A stretch of 64,000 nt of DNA from Voacanga thouarsii (GCA_026120185.1 JANUWF010001050.1:1059001-1123000); one strand, 5' to 3'. Counted from the stretch's first letter, positions 38,319 to 52,786 are shown. Notes: generated from the sequence alone by a model not told the origin. Program-made: numbers and translations.

Positions 38319-39054
38319 AACAAGTGGGAGAATTTTTGTTAGATATGCCCATCGAGTAAATACAATATTTGTATTTTTGAAATTAAATAAAATATGTCTT
38401 TATATATTTATATGTATGAGCCTGTTTGTCCATGAATTATTTAGATATTATAAATCAAGTGTTTATTTGTTAAACACAGAAAGACTTGATTTATGATTTA
38501 ATTCGAAATAAATTATCCGCGATCTAAAATAAGTTTGAGCAATTTATTTTGGAAGATCGTTTTAATTTTATTGAAGTCTGTCTTTGACTTTGGTAATAAA
38601 ATTAATGATATATATTTGATATATTGGAGGGATCATCAATATTTTTTGTGGAATAGACCACAAAGTATGGGTGAAAAGTATGGGTATTTCTGACATGTCC
38701 CATTTACTCTAGAACAAGTGGGATAATTTTTGTTAGATATGCCCATCGAGTAAATACAATATTTGTATTTTTGAAATTAAATAAAATATGTCTTTATATA
38801 TTTATATGTATGAGCCTGTTTGTCCATGAATTATTTAGATATTATAAATCAAGTATTTATTTGTTAAACACAGAAAGACTTGATTTATTATTTAATTCGA
38901 AATAAATTATCCGCGATCTAAAATAAGTTTGAGCAATTTATTTTGGAAGATCGTTTTAATTTTATTGAAGTCTGTCTTTGACTTTGGTAATAAAATTAAT
39001 GATATATATTTGATATATTGGAGGGACCATCAATATTTTTTGTGGAATAGACCA
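38281..39054 (+). repeat. Tandem duplication across pol end, PPT and LTR start
   Basis: Positions 38281-38660 (pol C-terminus, polypurine tract, first 320 bases of LTR) are repeated at 38675-39054. The offset is 394 bp and differences are few. A 14-base filler containing CAAAGTATGGG joins the copies. The second copy therefore holds a second PPT and a second LTR start (near 38731). Confidence 0.88.
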
Positions 39055-40110
39055 TACAAATAAAATATTAAAATATTGTCGTACATAATACCTTAATCCT
39101 AAGCAAACAATTATTTATATTTACTAACTTGAAGTTCCTCGAGTTGCCAAAGAGTGAGATTAACTTTATAATTAATATCTCGGCATCCTGGGAATTAAAG
39201 TGAAATAAATATGAAATAATTGTTATGTAATATGGAATCCGTCACCTTTAATAGGCAAGATCATTTCCTCATGAGTTCTTCTAAGGGACAATTAAATCTG
39301 AGCTTAGTAATTCAATAGTGTTTATTGAATTCAATTTGTAAGTGTGATGTGGTCACATGGTACTGTCAAATTGAAGATGAGAATTGAGGATTTGAATGAG
39401 GGGCAATGTGGTCATACTGCCTCATTCAAAACATTATATTGATCGACGGGGGTAATTTGTTGGATCGATCAATTAATGGATATAATTATTGACTCCAGTA
39501 ATTGCGATTAGACTAAGAGTGCAGTTACGTTCTTTTAGTGGAGTGGAACGTAATTAATAAATTATTTTTATTGACAAAATAATTTATTGGAGCTTAATCT
39601 AATTGTATCCGGTCAGGTCCCTTCAGTGGCTCCTAATTAAGGGACAATAATAAATTATAATTTATTAATGAAAATTGCAGAAAACCAAAAATCGTATTTT
39701 AGATGGAATAGGATAAGTGGAAATAGTTGTATCCAACTATACTTTTCTTATTCTATCAGGAATATTTGTATTTTGAGATAGAGTCATTTTATACAAATTG
39801 GTTTATGACTTTATTTTCTATATACGTGAAAAACATAGTTGTTGTTCTTTGAGTTTTTTCTCTTAGTTTTTGTGTCAATTTTTGTGTGAGTCCACCCTCA
39901 ACAAAGAGAGAAATAAAATACGATTATCAATTTTCTGGTCCAAGGAGATTACATTAAAGAAGGTTTGGGGGTCTAGAGCATTGCTAGAAGGCCAAAGACT
40001 TTAAGAATCGTATTGGTGAAGGCGATATCTACAAAAGTATGATCCGTTTTCACGTATTCTTAAGGTTTAATCTGGTTGACACATAAGCATGCCGATCCTA
40101 TTCACTAACA
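38337..40110 (+). repeat. 3' LTR of the Copia at 35350
   Basis: It starts TGTTAGATATGCCC after the purine-rich CAAGTGGGAGAATTT (38320-38334) and ends TTCACTAACA. Beyond 40110 the sequence matches the flank of S-RLK block 2 in reverse (CAAGGCTTGTTCC), which supports the boundary. It contains a tandem duplication, so it is longer than the ancestral LTR. Related to 5914-7325. Confidence 0.75.
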
Positions 40111-40150
40111 CAAGGCTTGTTCCAAGTGTTGCAAGAACAGGCAGTGCTAC

Positions 40151-40295
40151 TTTTTTTTTTTTTTTGCTAGATAAAGATTTAATCCTGTATTTCAGAAGAA
40201 ATAGAAGAGGAAGCGATTGCCTCCTCACATAATATAGGACTTGATTGGGGGACCGAAGTGGTTCTCCCATTATCACGTAACATAGCAGGGGAAGT
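40151..40295 (-). mobile_element. Small poly(A) retroposon
   Basis: The 145-bp insert, read on the minus strand, ends in 15 A residues. It is flanked by 17-bp repeats, AGAACAGGCAGTGCTAC at 40134-40150 and AGAACAGGTAGTGCTAC at 40296-40312 (one mismatch). The paralogous site in block 2 (about 21788-21812) lacks it. These are the marks of target-primed (LINE-type) retroposition. The body could be a short SINE or a 5'-truncated mRNA copy: its minus-strand frame stays open to a TAA 16 bases before the poly(A). Confidence 0.75.
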
Positions 40296-40316
40296 AGAAC
40301 AGGTAGTGCTACTTAC

Positions 40317-40566
40317 CTCATGCCAAGCTGCGCCAATCCTTTTTAGCAAATGTCCTCTGTTTTTCAGCACTTCAAACTGTACTCCTTTGACCTCCAATAC
40401 ATTCCTATGTGTTTCCTTGACTTTCCATATGCATTTGTGGACACAATTAGCTTCTTTTAAACTTCCTTTGATCACCCCACTTTTTAATAATCTTCTTGAC
40501 TCTTGAGTTGTAAGCTTTAATTCCTCCTTGAAATCCCTTGTTCCTTGATGTTATCTTAGAAGCCAT
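40317..40566 (-). pseudogene. First exon of an unrecognised gene (copy 3)
   Basis: Inverted paralogue of 21531-21788. It keeps an ATG start (MASKITSRNKGFQGG) and the GAG|GTAAGTA splice donor, but an extra G near 40485 shifts the frame relative to copy 2. After the shift it reads GSLKEANCVHKC, KVKETHRNVLEVKGVQ and LLKRIGAAWHE. The intron is interrupted by the poly(A) retroposon and then by the Copia LTR at 40110, so no further exon is present. I do not recognise the family. It lies downstream of S-RLK copy 3, as its partner does for copy 2. Confidence 0.55.
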
Positions 40567-40766
40567 GGAATGTGTCTTTACTTTATATCTTTCTTCTTTA
40601 GATGAGCCATTAAGTTTGGACGAATTTCTATCATTTTGGCCACTAGTAATAGGAGCTTCATTTATTAATAGTGAGATTAGTCTAGTGATTCATGAGTTGA
40701 AAAGAGCAATATTATCAATATGGAAGGAAATCTATATATACATATATAAAAATAGCTGCAGAAGCC

Positions 40767-40880
40767 TTCTGATGAGACAAGTGGCACTGCTCCGTGTTGA
40801 CATTTGGAAGCATTGAATTTAAAAGAGGGTTCTTTTTTCTGGTGAAGAAATTTGAAGGTTTTTTTTTTAATATTAGGACG
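40767..40880 (+). repeat. Imperfect direct repeat, left
   Basis: Shares GAGACAAGTGGCAC...TTGACATTTGGAAGCATT...TTTAATATTAGGAC with 43290-43410. A third partial copy starts near 43220. Confidence 0.7.
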
Positions 40881-41077
40881 AACTAATTATTATGCCGACT
40901 TTTTTTAACCTCCTAGAGTTCTGTTCTTTTTACTTTCTCATTTTTCATCTTTTTGGATACTCCAAAAGTATTAATTATAATTTATTTTTATACGAAGCAG
41001 TGCCACTATTCTATTATAAAAAACCAACATAGATTTACAATATGTACGTGAGTGTATAAGGAGAGGAGAGGAATTAC

Positions 41078-41205
41078 CAGATGAAAAAGGGGCGAATTTT
41101 GAAAGAAGTCGAGGAGAGAAGCAGCAACAGAAAGGAGGTCAGTGGGAGTGTTCTCTCTAATTTGCTGCTTGAGAGCGTTTGGCACGAGTGCTTTAAGCTT
41201 CTCCA
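41078..41205 (-). pseudogene. First-exon fragment, possible TPR/SET protein
   Basis: On the minus strand an ATG at 41205 (or 41236) opens MEKLKALVPNALKQQIREN, then ASLLDFFQNSPLFHL, ending at the splice donor CTG|GTAATT at 41078. The peptide resembles the N-terminus of plant tetratricopeptide proteins with a SET domain, as I recall them. That recollection needs a search. No further exon is present. It lies head-to-head with the LIL3-like exons, about 140 bases apart. Confidence 0.4.
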
Positions 41206-41348
41206 TTGCCAGGAACCAAGATGGACTGGAATGCAATGAATGCTGCTGGTGAATAGACTTTCACTGCCATTTTAGCTTTATCTCGACTCAACTATGTTAC
41301 AATAGAAATCACGCATTATACCTATCCGTGTTTTCTCATCGTGTGCAG

Positions 41349-41772
41349 AGGCAAGGAGGAGAAAATTCTCGAACCATATCCAGAAGCAGCAACAAACCAA
41401 GAACTGGTGCTCTTAAGAAGCTCAGTTGTTCCATGGTGGGCTTGGATTATACATTCCCATCTTCCAGAAGCTGAGCTGCTTAATGGTCAATAAGCAGACC
41501 TCCACACACAACCACACACATTGGCAAATATATATATGATCTCAGCTGCACCATGTTCCTATGTTGATCAAGAAACAGAATTTGAGTGTGTCACACTGAA
41601 TTTTTCAGGTCGGGCTGCAATGGTGGGATTTTTTATGGCATATTTTGTTGACGCTTTAACGAGGCTCGATTTGGTTGGTCAAACGGGCAATATCGTATGC
41701 AAAGCTGCGGTCTTCGTAACAGTGATTGGCGTTGCTCTCTTCAGACGGCGGCAAGATTTTGCAAACCTCTGA
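41349..41772 (+). pseudogene. LIL3-like (light-harvesting-like protein 3) exon fragments
   Basis: Two exons with a 123-bp intron: 41349-41485 and 41609-41772. Splice sites are AATG|GTCAAT and TTTTTCAG|GTCGG. The joined frame reads VPWWAWI, then PEAELLNG|RAAMVGFFMAYFVDAL, then GQTGNIVCKAAV and a second hydrophobic helix. This matches the LHC-type membrane region of LIL3, a thylakoid protein involved in chlorophyll synthesis. A TGA at 41770 interrupts the expected C-terminal tail, since similar sequence (KLADKD) continues after it. The first exon begins at an acceptor-like GTGTGCAG, so the transit-peptide exon is missing. It is a partial, retained-intron gene copy, not a processed one. Confidence 0.65.
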
Positions 41773-42858
41773 AAGCTAGCCGACAAGGATAGGTACACAA
41801 ATTCAAAGCAAAGCCGCAACAACATCTAAGCTCCTTCAAACTCATCATTTGTTTTCACTCATCTAAAATTTTGCTGTAAGAATAATTAAGAATTTCAGTA
41901 CACAAATTGTATGTCAATGTCATGGAAGTTTTTTTATTAGAGGTTTTTTTTTTTATTTTAATTTTCCCTCTTTTCTTGGCAATGGCTCTCTGGATAATAG
42001 ATTTGAAAGGGAAAAGGAATAGGAAGCACAAAAGGGAAACTTTTTATAGTTTTTCCCCCTCACGTATTTACTTTTGCTTTTTCTTTAGAAATTTTCTTTC
42101 TTCCAACACGAATAGAATCAGAATTTAGGATTGAGATATAACAAAGGATAATACTATAATTTGTAAAAAAAATTTAGAAAAAAATAAATTAAAAAATTAA
42201 AATTTTAGTTTTATTAAAATAATACAAAACTTAAAAAAAATTTCCCTATCTCCCTCTCTAATTTTCAAAAGAAATACAATTCAAGTATACTCCAATCAAA
42301 TTATCTAAAAAATTAGGGAGTATAGAGTGAGAGTCGAGTAATATTAAATGAAACATGAGTAACACTAGAGAAATATTCATTAAATAACATTAGATAAATA
42401 TCATTGATATCTATACAAATTTGTATTTTTTGAGAAGGTAATTTTCTTCTACAAATATTTGTATTATGATTGTTGAGATGGGAATATTTGAGAAGTGTTA
42501 TAAAGGAAGATCTTGAACAAATATTGACTCTTAAAGTTAACACATCTATTATATATTCTTTTTATATTTTTAGACGTAAAATAAAATTCTTATTTATTCA
42601 CATGTTTTATACTTTTTATTTATATATTTTTAAATTTTTTTAGATGTAAAATAATTTTTTTACTAATTCATATATTTTATATTTTATATTATAATTTCCA
42701 CTTGAATAAAATTTTGTATTTAAAAACTCAAAAATTTTACTCCATGATCTCTTGAATTAACTATTCAATCGTATAAGTTATCATTTCTTGATTTTTTTTT
42801 TAAATCAACTTTTTCACCTTTCGTTCTTTATTTCTCTCAAATTCAAGAATGCAAAGAC

Positions 42859-43074
<216 letters not shown>

Positions 43075-43289
43075 GTTTCACCAAAATTGAAAGTTAAAAG
43101 TGGCCACCAATGGTTTTAGGCATCAGTGGCTGCTCGAACAAATGTAACACAATAGCCGTCCAAAGGCCCTTGGCCGTTTCGCCCGGGCGCAAACTACACT
43201 GGACAAAGTCGAAGGAGCCCATGACATTTGGAAGCATTTGATTTTAAAAAATATTTTTTTTGTGAAGAAAATTGAAAGGTATATATATA

Positions 43290-43410
43290 ATAGTGTTCGC
43301 TTCTTAAAGAGACACGTGGCACCATTTTGTATTGATATTTAGAAGTATTAAATTTAAAAGAAGATTTTTTTGGGGAAGAAATTTGAAGTTTTTTTTTAAT
43401 ATTAGGACAA
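43290..43410 (+). repeat. Imperfect direct repeat, right
   Basis: Partner of 40767-40880 (GAGACACGTGGCAC...TTTAATATTAGGAC). Confidence 0.7.
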
Positions 43411-43766
43411 ATATTTAAAATAAGGTTTTTTTTTTTCAAAAAATTTGAAGGGTTTTTTTTTGTTTAATATCATGGTTATTTGAATTGGTTTTTTTAAAAT
43501 TAGAATTATCTAATTTTTTTAAAAAATATCAGAGTTATCTTCTTATATGAATTGTTTTTAAATATAAAGAAAATTGAAAAAATTACTAAAATTATTTCGT
43601 TCAACGCAGACACCAACCTAGCATATTATAAAAGAATGTGTGAACAAAATTTTTTACATTATAAATAACATAATATACGTAAACAAAAATCACGTGTATA
43701 TATCTCGTTGATTGTAATCTAATGAACAAGACGCCACTCATCCCTTCCTACCATTACTAGAATGTG

Positions 43767-46328
<2,562 letters not shown>

Positions 46329-46838
46329 TGTTAGGAAAATAAATAAAGAACAAATTTTGAGGCATGATTACACTATCTTGAGTGTAATATTGTCTTGTTT
46401 ATCAAAACAAGTTATCTCAAGATACAACAAAGTTTCGTGTGAAATTTAAATAGAAATAGAAAAAACCATATAATACTTGTAAAACTTCTGCAGTTTTTAT
46501 AACTTCTTAATGGTTATCAACGGAGAAATTACAATAATTTGAAAGAGTCTTTATCCAAAAGTTATATTTTTTAAGAAAAGTTATATCCCTTAAGAAATAT
46601 TAATTCGGGAAAAATATAAAAAGAAAGTCTTTTTAAACAAGCCCAAGTTGCCCCCAAGTGCCCAAGTGCCCTTTTAATATATATAAATATAATTATAAAA
46701 TGGACTAACTAAAGAGTCAAGCCCATGTCCATTGAGAGCACTTTAGACACTACTTCTTGTGCACAACTACTAATAAAGAGTTTCAAGACCTTTCTTTTTC
46801 CAATGTGGGATATATATGATTGAACAAACTATCTATCA
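46329..46838 (-). repeat. 3' LTR of the Copia
   Basis: Starts TGTTAGGAAAATAAATAAAG and ends CAAACTATCTATCA on the plus strand. The first about 210 bases match 51357-51572. Confidence 0.88.
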
Positions 46839-46850
46839 TTCCCCCACTAG
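46839..46850 (-). other. Polypurine tract
   Basis: Minus-strand CTAGTGGGGGAA, directly before the LTR start TGATAGATAG. Confidence 0.8.
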
Positions 46851-47299
46851 TTTGTTCATACAGGTAATTGTTTTTCAAAATAAACATAATGCATACAAGA
46901 AAGTGTCTAAAAGATTAAACTTTCAATTAGTATAAGTATTTCAGGATGCTAACGGTGTACATGGTGTCCTAGGATTAAACCAAGACATCTTTTGTTAGGA
47001 TCGGAAATACCACACACATTACATTTATCTTTTTCTATTAAATTTCTCGTTTTACTTCTAGCACTATAAATGGCCTTGTGCTAGCAATCCATTTTCTATG
47101 AATATTTACAAGAATAAATCCTTTTAAATTCTTGTTGAAGCGGCACCACTTCATATTCATATAGGTGGAGTTTATTTATAAAAAAAAACTCCATTAAGAG
47201 TATAAACTCATCCTCTCTACTAATCATCACTAACAACCATCACTTTTTGTATGGAACTTGATTTAGTGATCTAATAAGACACATACCAACAACCTATTA

Positions 47300-49630
47300 T
47301 TACCTTTTAAACTTCAACCAATAACCGATTTGATTAAGTGAAGTTGGGTTACCGTTATTGGTGTCTAAAGGATTATATTTTAGTCCCACACTATAAGTAG
47401 TCTCCCAGACTTTATCTCTTAGTAAAGCCTTAGTAAGTGGATCCGATAAATTTGCTGCAGACTTCACATAGGAGACAGTAATAATACCATTAGATATTAA
47501 CTCTCTAATATAACTGTGACGTAGACTTATATGTCTTGATTTTCCATTATATATATTACTAAAGGCATTTGACATTGTAGCGTCACTATCACAGTAGATA
47601 GTAACGGGTGGTATAGGCTGTGGCCATAAGTTAGCTTCAAGTAACATATTTCTTAACCATTCAGCCTCTTTACCTGCTGAAGCCAAAGCTATGAATTCAA
47701 CTTCCATAGTTGAATGAGCAAGACACGTTTGTTTCTTAGATGCCCAACTAACAACACCACCCGCTATGGTAAATATCCAACCCGAGGTTGATAATATATC
47801 ATCAACTTTAGCAATCCAACTAGCATCAGAATAGCCTTCTAGTACAGCAGGAATATTAGAATAACATAATTGTACTTTTGCGGTTCTTTTCAGATAACCA
47901 AGTACTTTTTCAACTGCTTTCCAATGAGCCATACTTGGATTGCTTGTAAATCTTGATAATTTACTCACTGTAAAGGCTATATCAGGTCTTGTGCAACACA
48001 TAGCATACATCAAGCTTCCTATAACACTAGCATACTTCAATTGTTCTATTGATCTAGCATCATTTTTTACTAGTTTAACACTAGTATCATATGGAGTATT
48101 ATATTCTTTAATATTTAAGAATTTATATTTATTCAAGAGCTTCTCCATATAGTGAGTTTGATTTAACACAAATCCATTATCATGTTTGGTAACTTTAATT
48201 CCCAAAATTGTATCCACTTCTTTAAGATCTTTCATCTTAAAGGTAGAAGTAAGAAACTTTTTTGTTTCATTTATACCAAGAATATTTGTACCAAAAATAA
48301 GCATATCATCTACATAGAGGCATATAATTACTCCATAATCACTAGTAAATTTAGAATAGATGCATTTATCAGCTGTATTATGTCTAAAACCATAAGATAA
48401 AATTTTTAAATCAAACTTTTCATGCCATTGTTTTGGAGCTTGTTTGAGACCATATAAAGATTTTGTAAGTTTGCATACTTTATTTTCATTACCAGGAAGT
48501 ACAAAACCTTCTAGTTGTTCCATGTAAACTTCTTCTTTCAAATCTCCATTTAAAAAAGCAGTTTTGACATCCATTTGGTGAACACATAATTTATAAATAG
48601 AAGCTAAGGTAAATAAAACTCTAATAGATGTTATTCTTGCTACAGGTGCATATGTATCAAAATAATCTAGCCCTTTTTTCTGTGTAAATCCTTTAGCTAC
48701 TAACCTAGCTTTAAAGGTTTGTAAAGTACCATCTGAATTTTATTTCTTTCTAAAAACCCTATTTATTTTTAATGGGGTTTGAACGGGGAGGTAAGTCAAC
48801 TAGAACCCATATATTATTAGCCATAATTGAATCAATTTCATCATTTATAGCGTCTTGCCAAAAGGCAGCATCTCTAGAATCTAAAGCTTCCTTAAATGTT
48901 TTTGGTTCATCATCAACATTTGATATCTCCATTAGCCTTATAATTTTTTCTCTACTTCCTTCAATTAGAAAAGTTATATGATCAGGAGATATAAAATCAG
49001 GATCAAGATGTTTAATTTTTCTTTGCCTTTGACTTCTCCTTGGTTCAGATGGTTCATCAAATTCTTTTCTTTTATTAGAATTCGAATCTAATTTATTGTG
49101 CTCTTCTATATGACCATGTAACATATTATCATGTACAAAGATGTTTTCAAAGAATTCTACATGAATAGACTCTACAATAACATTAGATTCCAAATCAAGT
49201 AAACGATATGCTTTTGAATTTTGAGCATAACCAACAAAAACAGATTTTATACCTCTTGCACCAAGTTTTTGTCTTTGAGAATCAGGAAGTCGATAGTATG
49301 CTATACACCCCCACACTTTCAAATACTTTAAATTTGGCTTCATTCCATTCCAAACTTCATATGGTGAAATATGAGTCTTCTTTGAAGGAATTCTATTGAG
49401 AATATGGCATGCAGTAAGAACTGCTCCTTCCCATAAGTTGAATGGTAATTTAGCATTTAATATCATTGCATTTACCATGTCAACTAGTGTTCTATTTTTC
49501 CTATTAGCCAATCCATTTTGTTGGGGTGTAAAAGGAGCTATTCTTTGGTGAATTATACCATGATCATCACAGAACTTATCAAATTCACCAGAAAAGTATT
49601 CTCCTCCTCTATCACTTCTTAACATTTTAA
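47300..49630 (-). pseudogene. Copia integrase C-part, RT and RNase H
   Basis: From 49625 to 48759 is integrase: LRSDRGGEYFSGEFDKFCDD, then PFTPQQNGLANRKNR near 49515, where the catalytic glutamate of the usual AERKN is replaced by N. The target-binding GKGGIK-like part follows (GARGIKSVFVGYAQ). A frameshift plus stop near 48740-48758 precedes RT (KARLVAKGFTQKKGLDYFDTYAPVA). From 48574 the frame is open for 424 codons: QMDVKTAFLNGD, SLYGLKQAP, LYVDDMLIFG near 48310, then RNase H with GYSDASW near 47830, MEVEFIALA and IYCDSDA near 47595. RT and RNase H catalytic residues are intact; integrase is not. Confidence 0.9.
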
Positions 49631-49634
49631 TTTT

Positions 49635-51257
49635 TCATTCATTTTGATTCTCTACCTTAGCCTTAAATTCTTTAAAAACACTAAGTGCTTCATCTTTAGT
49701 TCTTAACAAATAAACATGTGCATAACGAGAACAATCGTCTATAAAAGTAATCAAGTATCTTTTACCTCCTCTAGTTAATTTTTCATTTAATTCACAAATA
49801 TCTGAATGAATCAAATCTAACATTTTATGCATATGTTCTGCTTTAGGAAATGGTTTCTTAGTAATTTTAGCTTGTGCACATATTTCACATTTATCTAAAG
49901 AATCATACTTACAAGAAATATAATCATGATTAGTCACGTATTTCAAAGTAGAATAATTTAAATGTCCTAAACGAGCATGCCAAAGATCAGAAGACTCAAT
50001 AATATAAGCAGAACCAACATTGATTTTATTAATGCTTAATTTGAACAAGCCATCAAGGGTGTAACCCTTTCCTACAAACACACCATTCTTGGTGATCACA
50101 ACCTTATTAGATTCTATTACAATCTTAAAGCCTCTTTTGCTCAGCAAACTAGCAGAAACAAGATTCCTTTTAACATCAGGAACATGAAAAACATTCACCA
50201 AGGTGAGCTTTTGTCCCGAAGTGAATTTCAGAACAACAGTTCTTTTACCAAACACATGAACTAGTGCTTGATTACCCATAAAGACCTCAGCATCATCTTT
50301 TATATAAGTACTAAATAGATCTTTGTTGTTGCACACATGAATGGTTGCTCCGGAATCAAGGAAAAACTCAGAAGAACAAGTGAAAGCAATTGAATTTATT
50401 TCAGTAACCATGGCTACCAAACTTTCTTCAGTACCGAAGTTTGCCTCTTTGGTAACGCCAGTATTAGTATTAACACTGGTATTTGCTTTCTTCTCTTCAC
50501 TCTTCTTGAACCTACATTCTTTAATGTAGTGACCTTTCTTTCCACAATGGAAACATGTCTGGTTCCTTTTGTTGTTGTTCTTCTTGAATGACTTGGTTTT
50601 GATCTTAAGATGTTTCTGAAATTTGTTTCCAGATTTTTCTCCCGCAACATTTACTTGCAATTTTGTATTGGAATTTTCAACAACATTTTTCTGCAATTTC
50701 TCTTCTCTTATACGAGTTTCACACTCAATATGTAGATGAGTCTGAAATTGCTCGAGAGTCAAACTCTCTGGTTGTAACAGAATCTTCTGTCTGTAGCCGT
50801 TCCAAGAGGGAGGCAATTTGGACAGAATTGCACCAATTTGTAGTGCATCAGGAATACAAACTTCCAAATCCCTTAATCTAGAAACTAAAATTTGAAGTTC
50901 ATGGACTTGATCCATGACTAGCTTGTCATCAGTCATTCTGAAATCAAAGTAATTTAAAGGAAGGAATTTATCCGTACCTTTCTTTTCATTATGATATTTA
51001 GTCTCCAAAGCAATCCAGATGTCCTTTGGAGTTTGGAGTACAGCATAGAGATCATACAGACGATCTGTCAAAGAATTTAGAATAAGTCCATGACACATCA
51101 ATTGATCATCTTCACGTTTCTTCCGTTCAGCCTTCAATCCATCACTGTCTTCCAATGTTGGTGCAGGAAGAGCCTCCAGGGACAGATCAAGAATATAGAG
51201 AACTTTCTGTGTGGCTAGAAGAAATCTCATCTTGTCTTTCCATCTTGTGAAATTCAT
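49635..51257 (-). pseudogene. Copia gag, protease and integrase N-part (540-codon ORF)
   Basis: A long open frame starts MNFTRWKDKMRFLLATQKVL. The Gag capsid region includes LEQFQTHLHIECE near 50735, then the zinc knuckle CFHCGKKGHYIKEC near 50545. Protease has FFLDSGATIHVCNN near 50350, with an intact DSG. Pre-integrase LWHARLGHLNYSTL near 49985 carries the HHCC finger (CEICAQAK), and the integrase core starts with HSDICE and FIDDCSRYAHVYLL. It ends at a TGA at 49635 inside integrase; the frame resumes immediately after. Gag and Pol are fused in one frame, as usual in Copia elements. Confidence 0.9.
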
Positions 51258-51356
51258 TCCATCGAATTGATTTAGTTTGATAGCATCTTATTGTGTTAAC
51301 AATTTCATCGTTGTAGCATTCATCAACGCCATAGAAAGACAATATTACACTCAAAT

Positions 51357-51572
51357 TGTTAGGAAAACAAATAAATAACAAACTTTGAGGCGTGATTACA
51401 CTATCTTGAGTGTAATATTGTCTTGCTTATCAAAACAAGTTACCCCAGGATACAACAAAGTTTCGTGAGAAATTTAAATAGAAATAGAAAAAAATATCAA
51501 ATAATACCTTTAAAATTTCTGCAGTTTTTATAACTTCTTAATGGTTACCAACTGAGAAGTTACAACCCTTTG
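51357..51572 (-). repeat. Truncated 5' LTR of the Copia
   Basis: Matches the first part of 46329-46838 and ends at TTTGAAAG. There the sequence switches to the LTR family of 55537-57077, with GAAAG shared by both parents at the join. Confidence 0.85.
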
Positions 51573-52786
51573 AAAGAAATAATCAACTAATCTTGTAATT
51601 AGCGGAAGTAATTAAATACCAAGAATAACAATCAATTAATCAAAAGATTAAAGTAACTTTAAAAATCATGAATACCGAAAACAATGTCAAATTATAATAA
51701 AACAATTAATACATCATTGTTCAAGAAAAGAAAACAATGTTGAAAGAAAGCACTCATAGACAAGCCTCCTTCTTCTTCGTTCGTAAATCCTCTTGTACAA
51801 TCCTCCTTGAATTATTTTTCTCAAGAAAATATTGGTAATGCATTCTAAAATATATCTACGTCTTTATATTGTGCACCACCCTTTTCCAAGGTAAATGGCC
51901 TTAATTTATAGGCTTACAAAGTTCCTAAAAGAATCCTAAGTAAAGAAGAAGTAATTTCCTAAAAATCCAAAACAAAAAAGGATTAGTAATTTTCTAAATA
52001 AAAATCTAAATAAAAACAAAATAAAGGAAGAAGTCCACCACCTTTGAATTGTGAGGTTGAGAATTCCTTTGCCGTTTTGTGCTGAAGACTTTAATTGATG
52101 TTGAATTGGAATTGTGGAATTTAGCTTCCAATTTGAGCCATACGAAATTACCCAGCAACCGAAACTGATTTCCCCTTTTTGTCTTCTTGCTCAGCTGCAC
52201 GAAGCTGCTTCTTCTTCTTGCTATCGGCTTCTCCGAGCCACGATTCGAGCTGCACTTCCCTTGTTGCTGAATTGTTGTTGCCTTTTTATGCTGTTGCGTT
52301 GGCTCAATTGAGCCACTGCATGAAATTGCACTTTCTCCTTTTGTCCAGCAGCTTTTGTTGACTTTTCTTTTGTCTAGGACCCACCTATATTTGTTTGCTT
52401 CCTTTTTCCTTCTTTTGTTCTTTGTTCTTCTTTTTCGTGTTGTTCGTGTTTGAGCCGAGAAGCTTAACCAAGCCGTGGCTTTTGTTTCCTTTTCCTTTCC
52501 AAGCTCCAATTGCAATTGCTTCCTCTTTTCCTTCAATTTCTCTGCATTTCTCTGCTATGCCAGTGTAAGACCGGTGCTGGCTCTACTTTCTTGGCCTGGT
52601 GCTGGGTCTGTGTTGGAAAATTACACAATTAGCTCCAAATTTCATCTATTTTTGTATAAAATTACAGAAAAGTATTTTTATAAGGGAAATATCAAATAGG
52701 AAGGAATATGACTAGTTAGGGTATTAAAAGTGTCTCAATTTAGCCTCGAATAACTAGAAAAATAATGATGATTTTACCCCTTATCA
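51573..52786 (-). repeat. LTR C of a non-autonomous element (3' LTR, truncated)
   Basis: The first about 215 bases match 56210-56420 and 58315-58515 closely (AATCAACTAATC, TTAAATACCAAGAA, CATTGTTCAAGAAAAG). The end (GGAAGGAATATGA... ...CCTTATCA) matches the end of LTR A. The middle differs, and about 340 bases more are present than in A. Just outside the end, CATACCCCCACAC is a polypurine tract on the minus strand. Confidence 0.75.

Larger units (their letters stand above)
46329..51572 (-). mobile_element. Copia retrotransposon inserted in S-RLK copy 3, 5' LTR truncated
   Basis: Minus-strand element with a full 510-bp 3' LTR (46329-46838), PPT, pol and gag, and a 5' LTR cut to 216 bp (51357-51572). 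The left end lies within S-RLK exon 1. The right side joins a different LTR family, so no TSD partner remains. Confidence 0.88.

Noticed and set aside
52006..52536. 176-codon minus-strand frame
   Set aside because: It lies inside an LTR, is made of K/R- and S-rich low-complexity sequence, and has no family resemblance.
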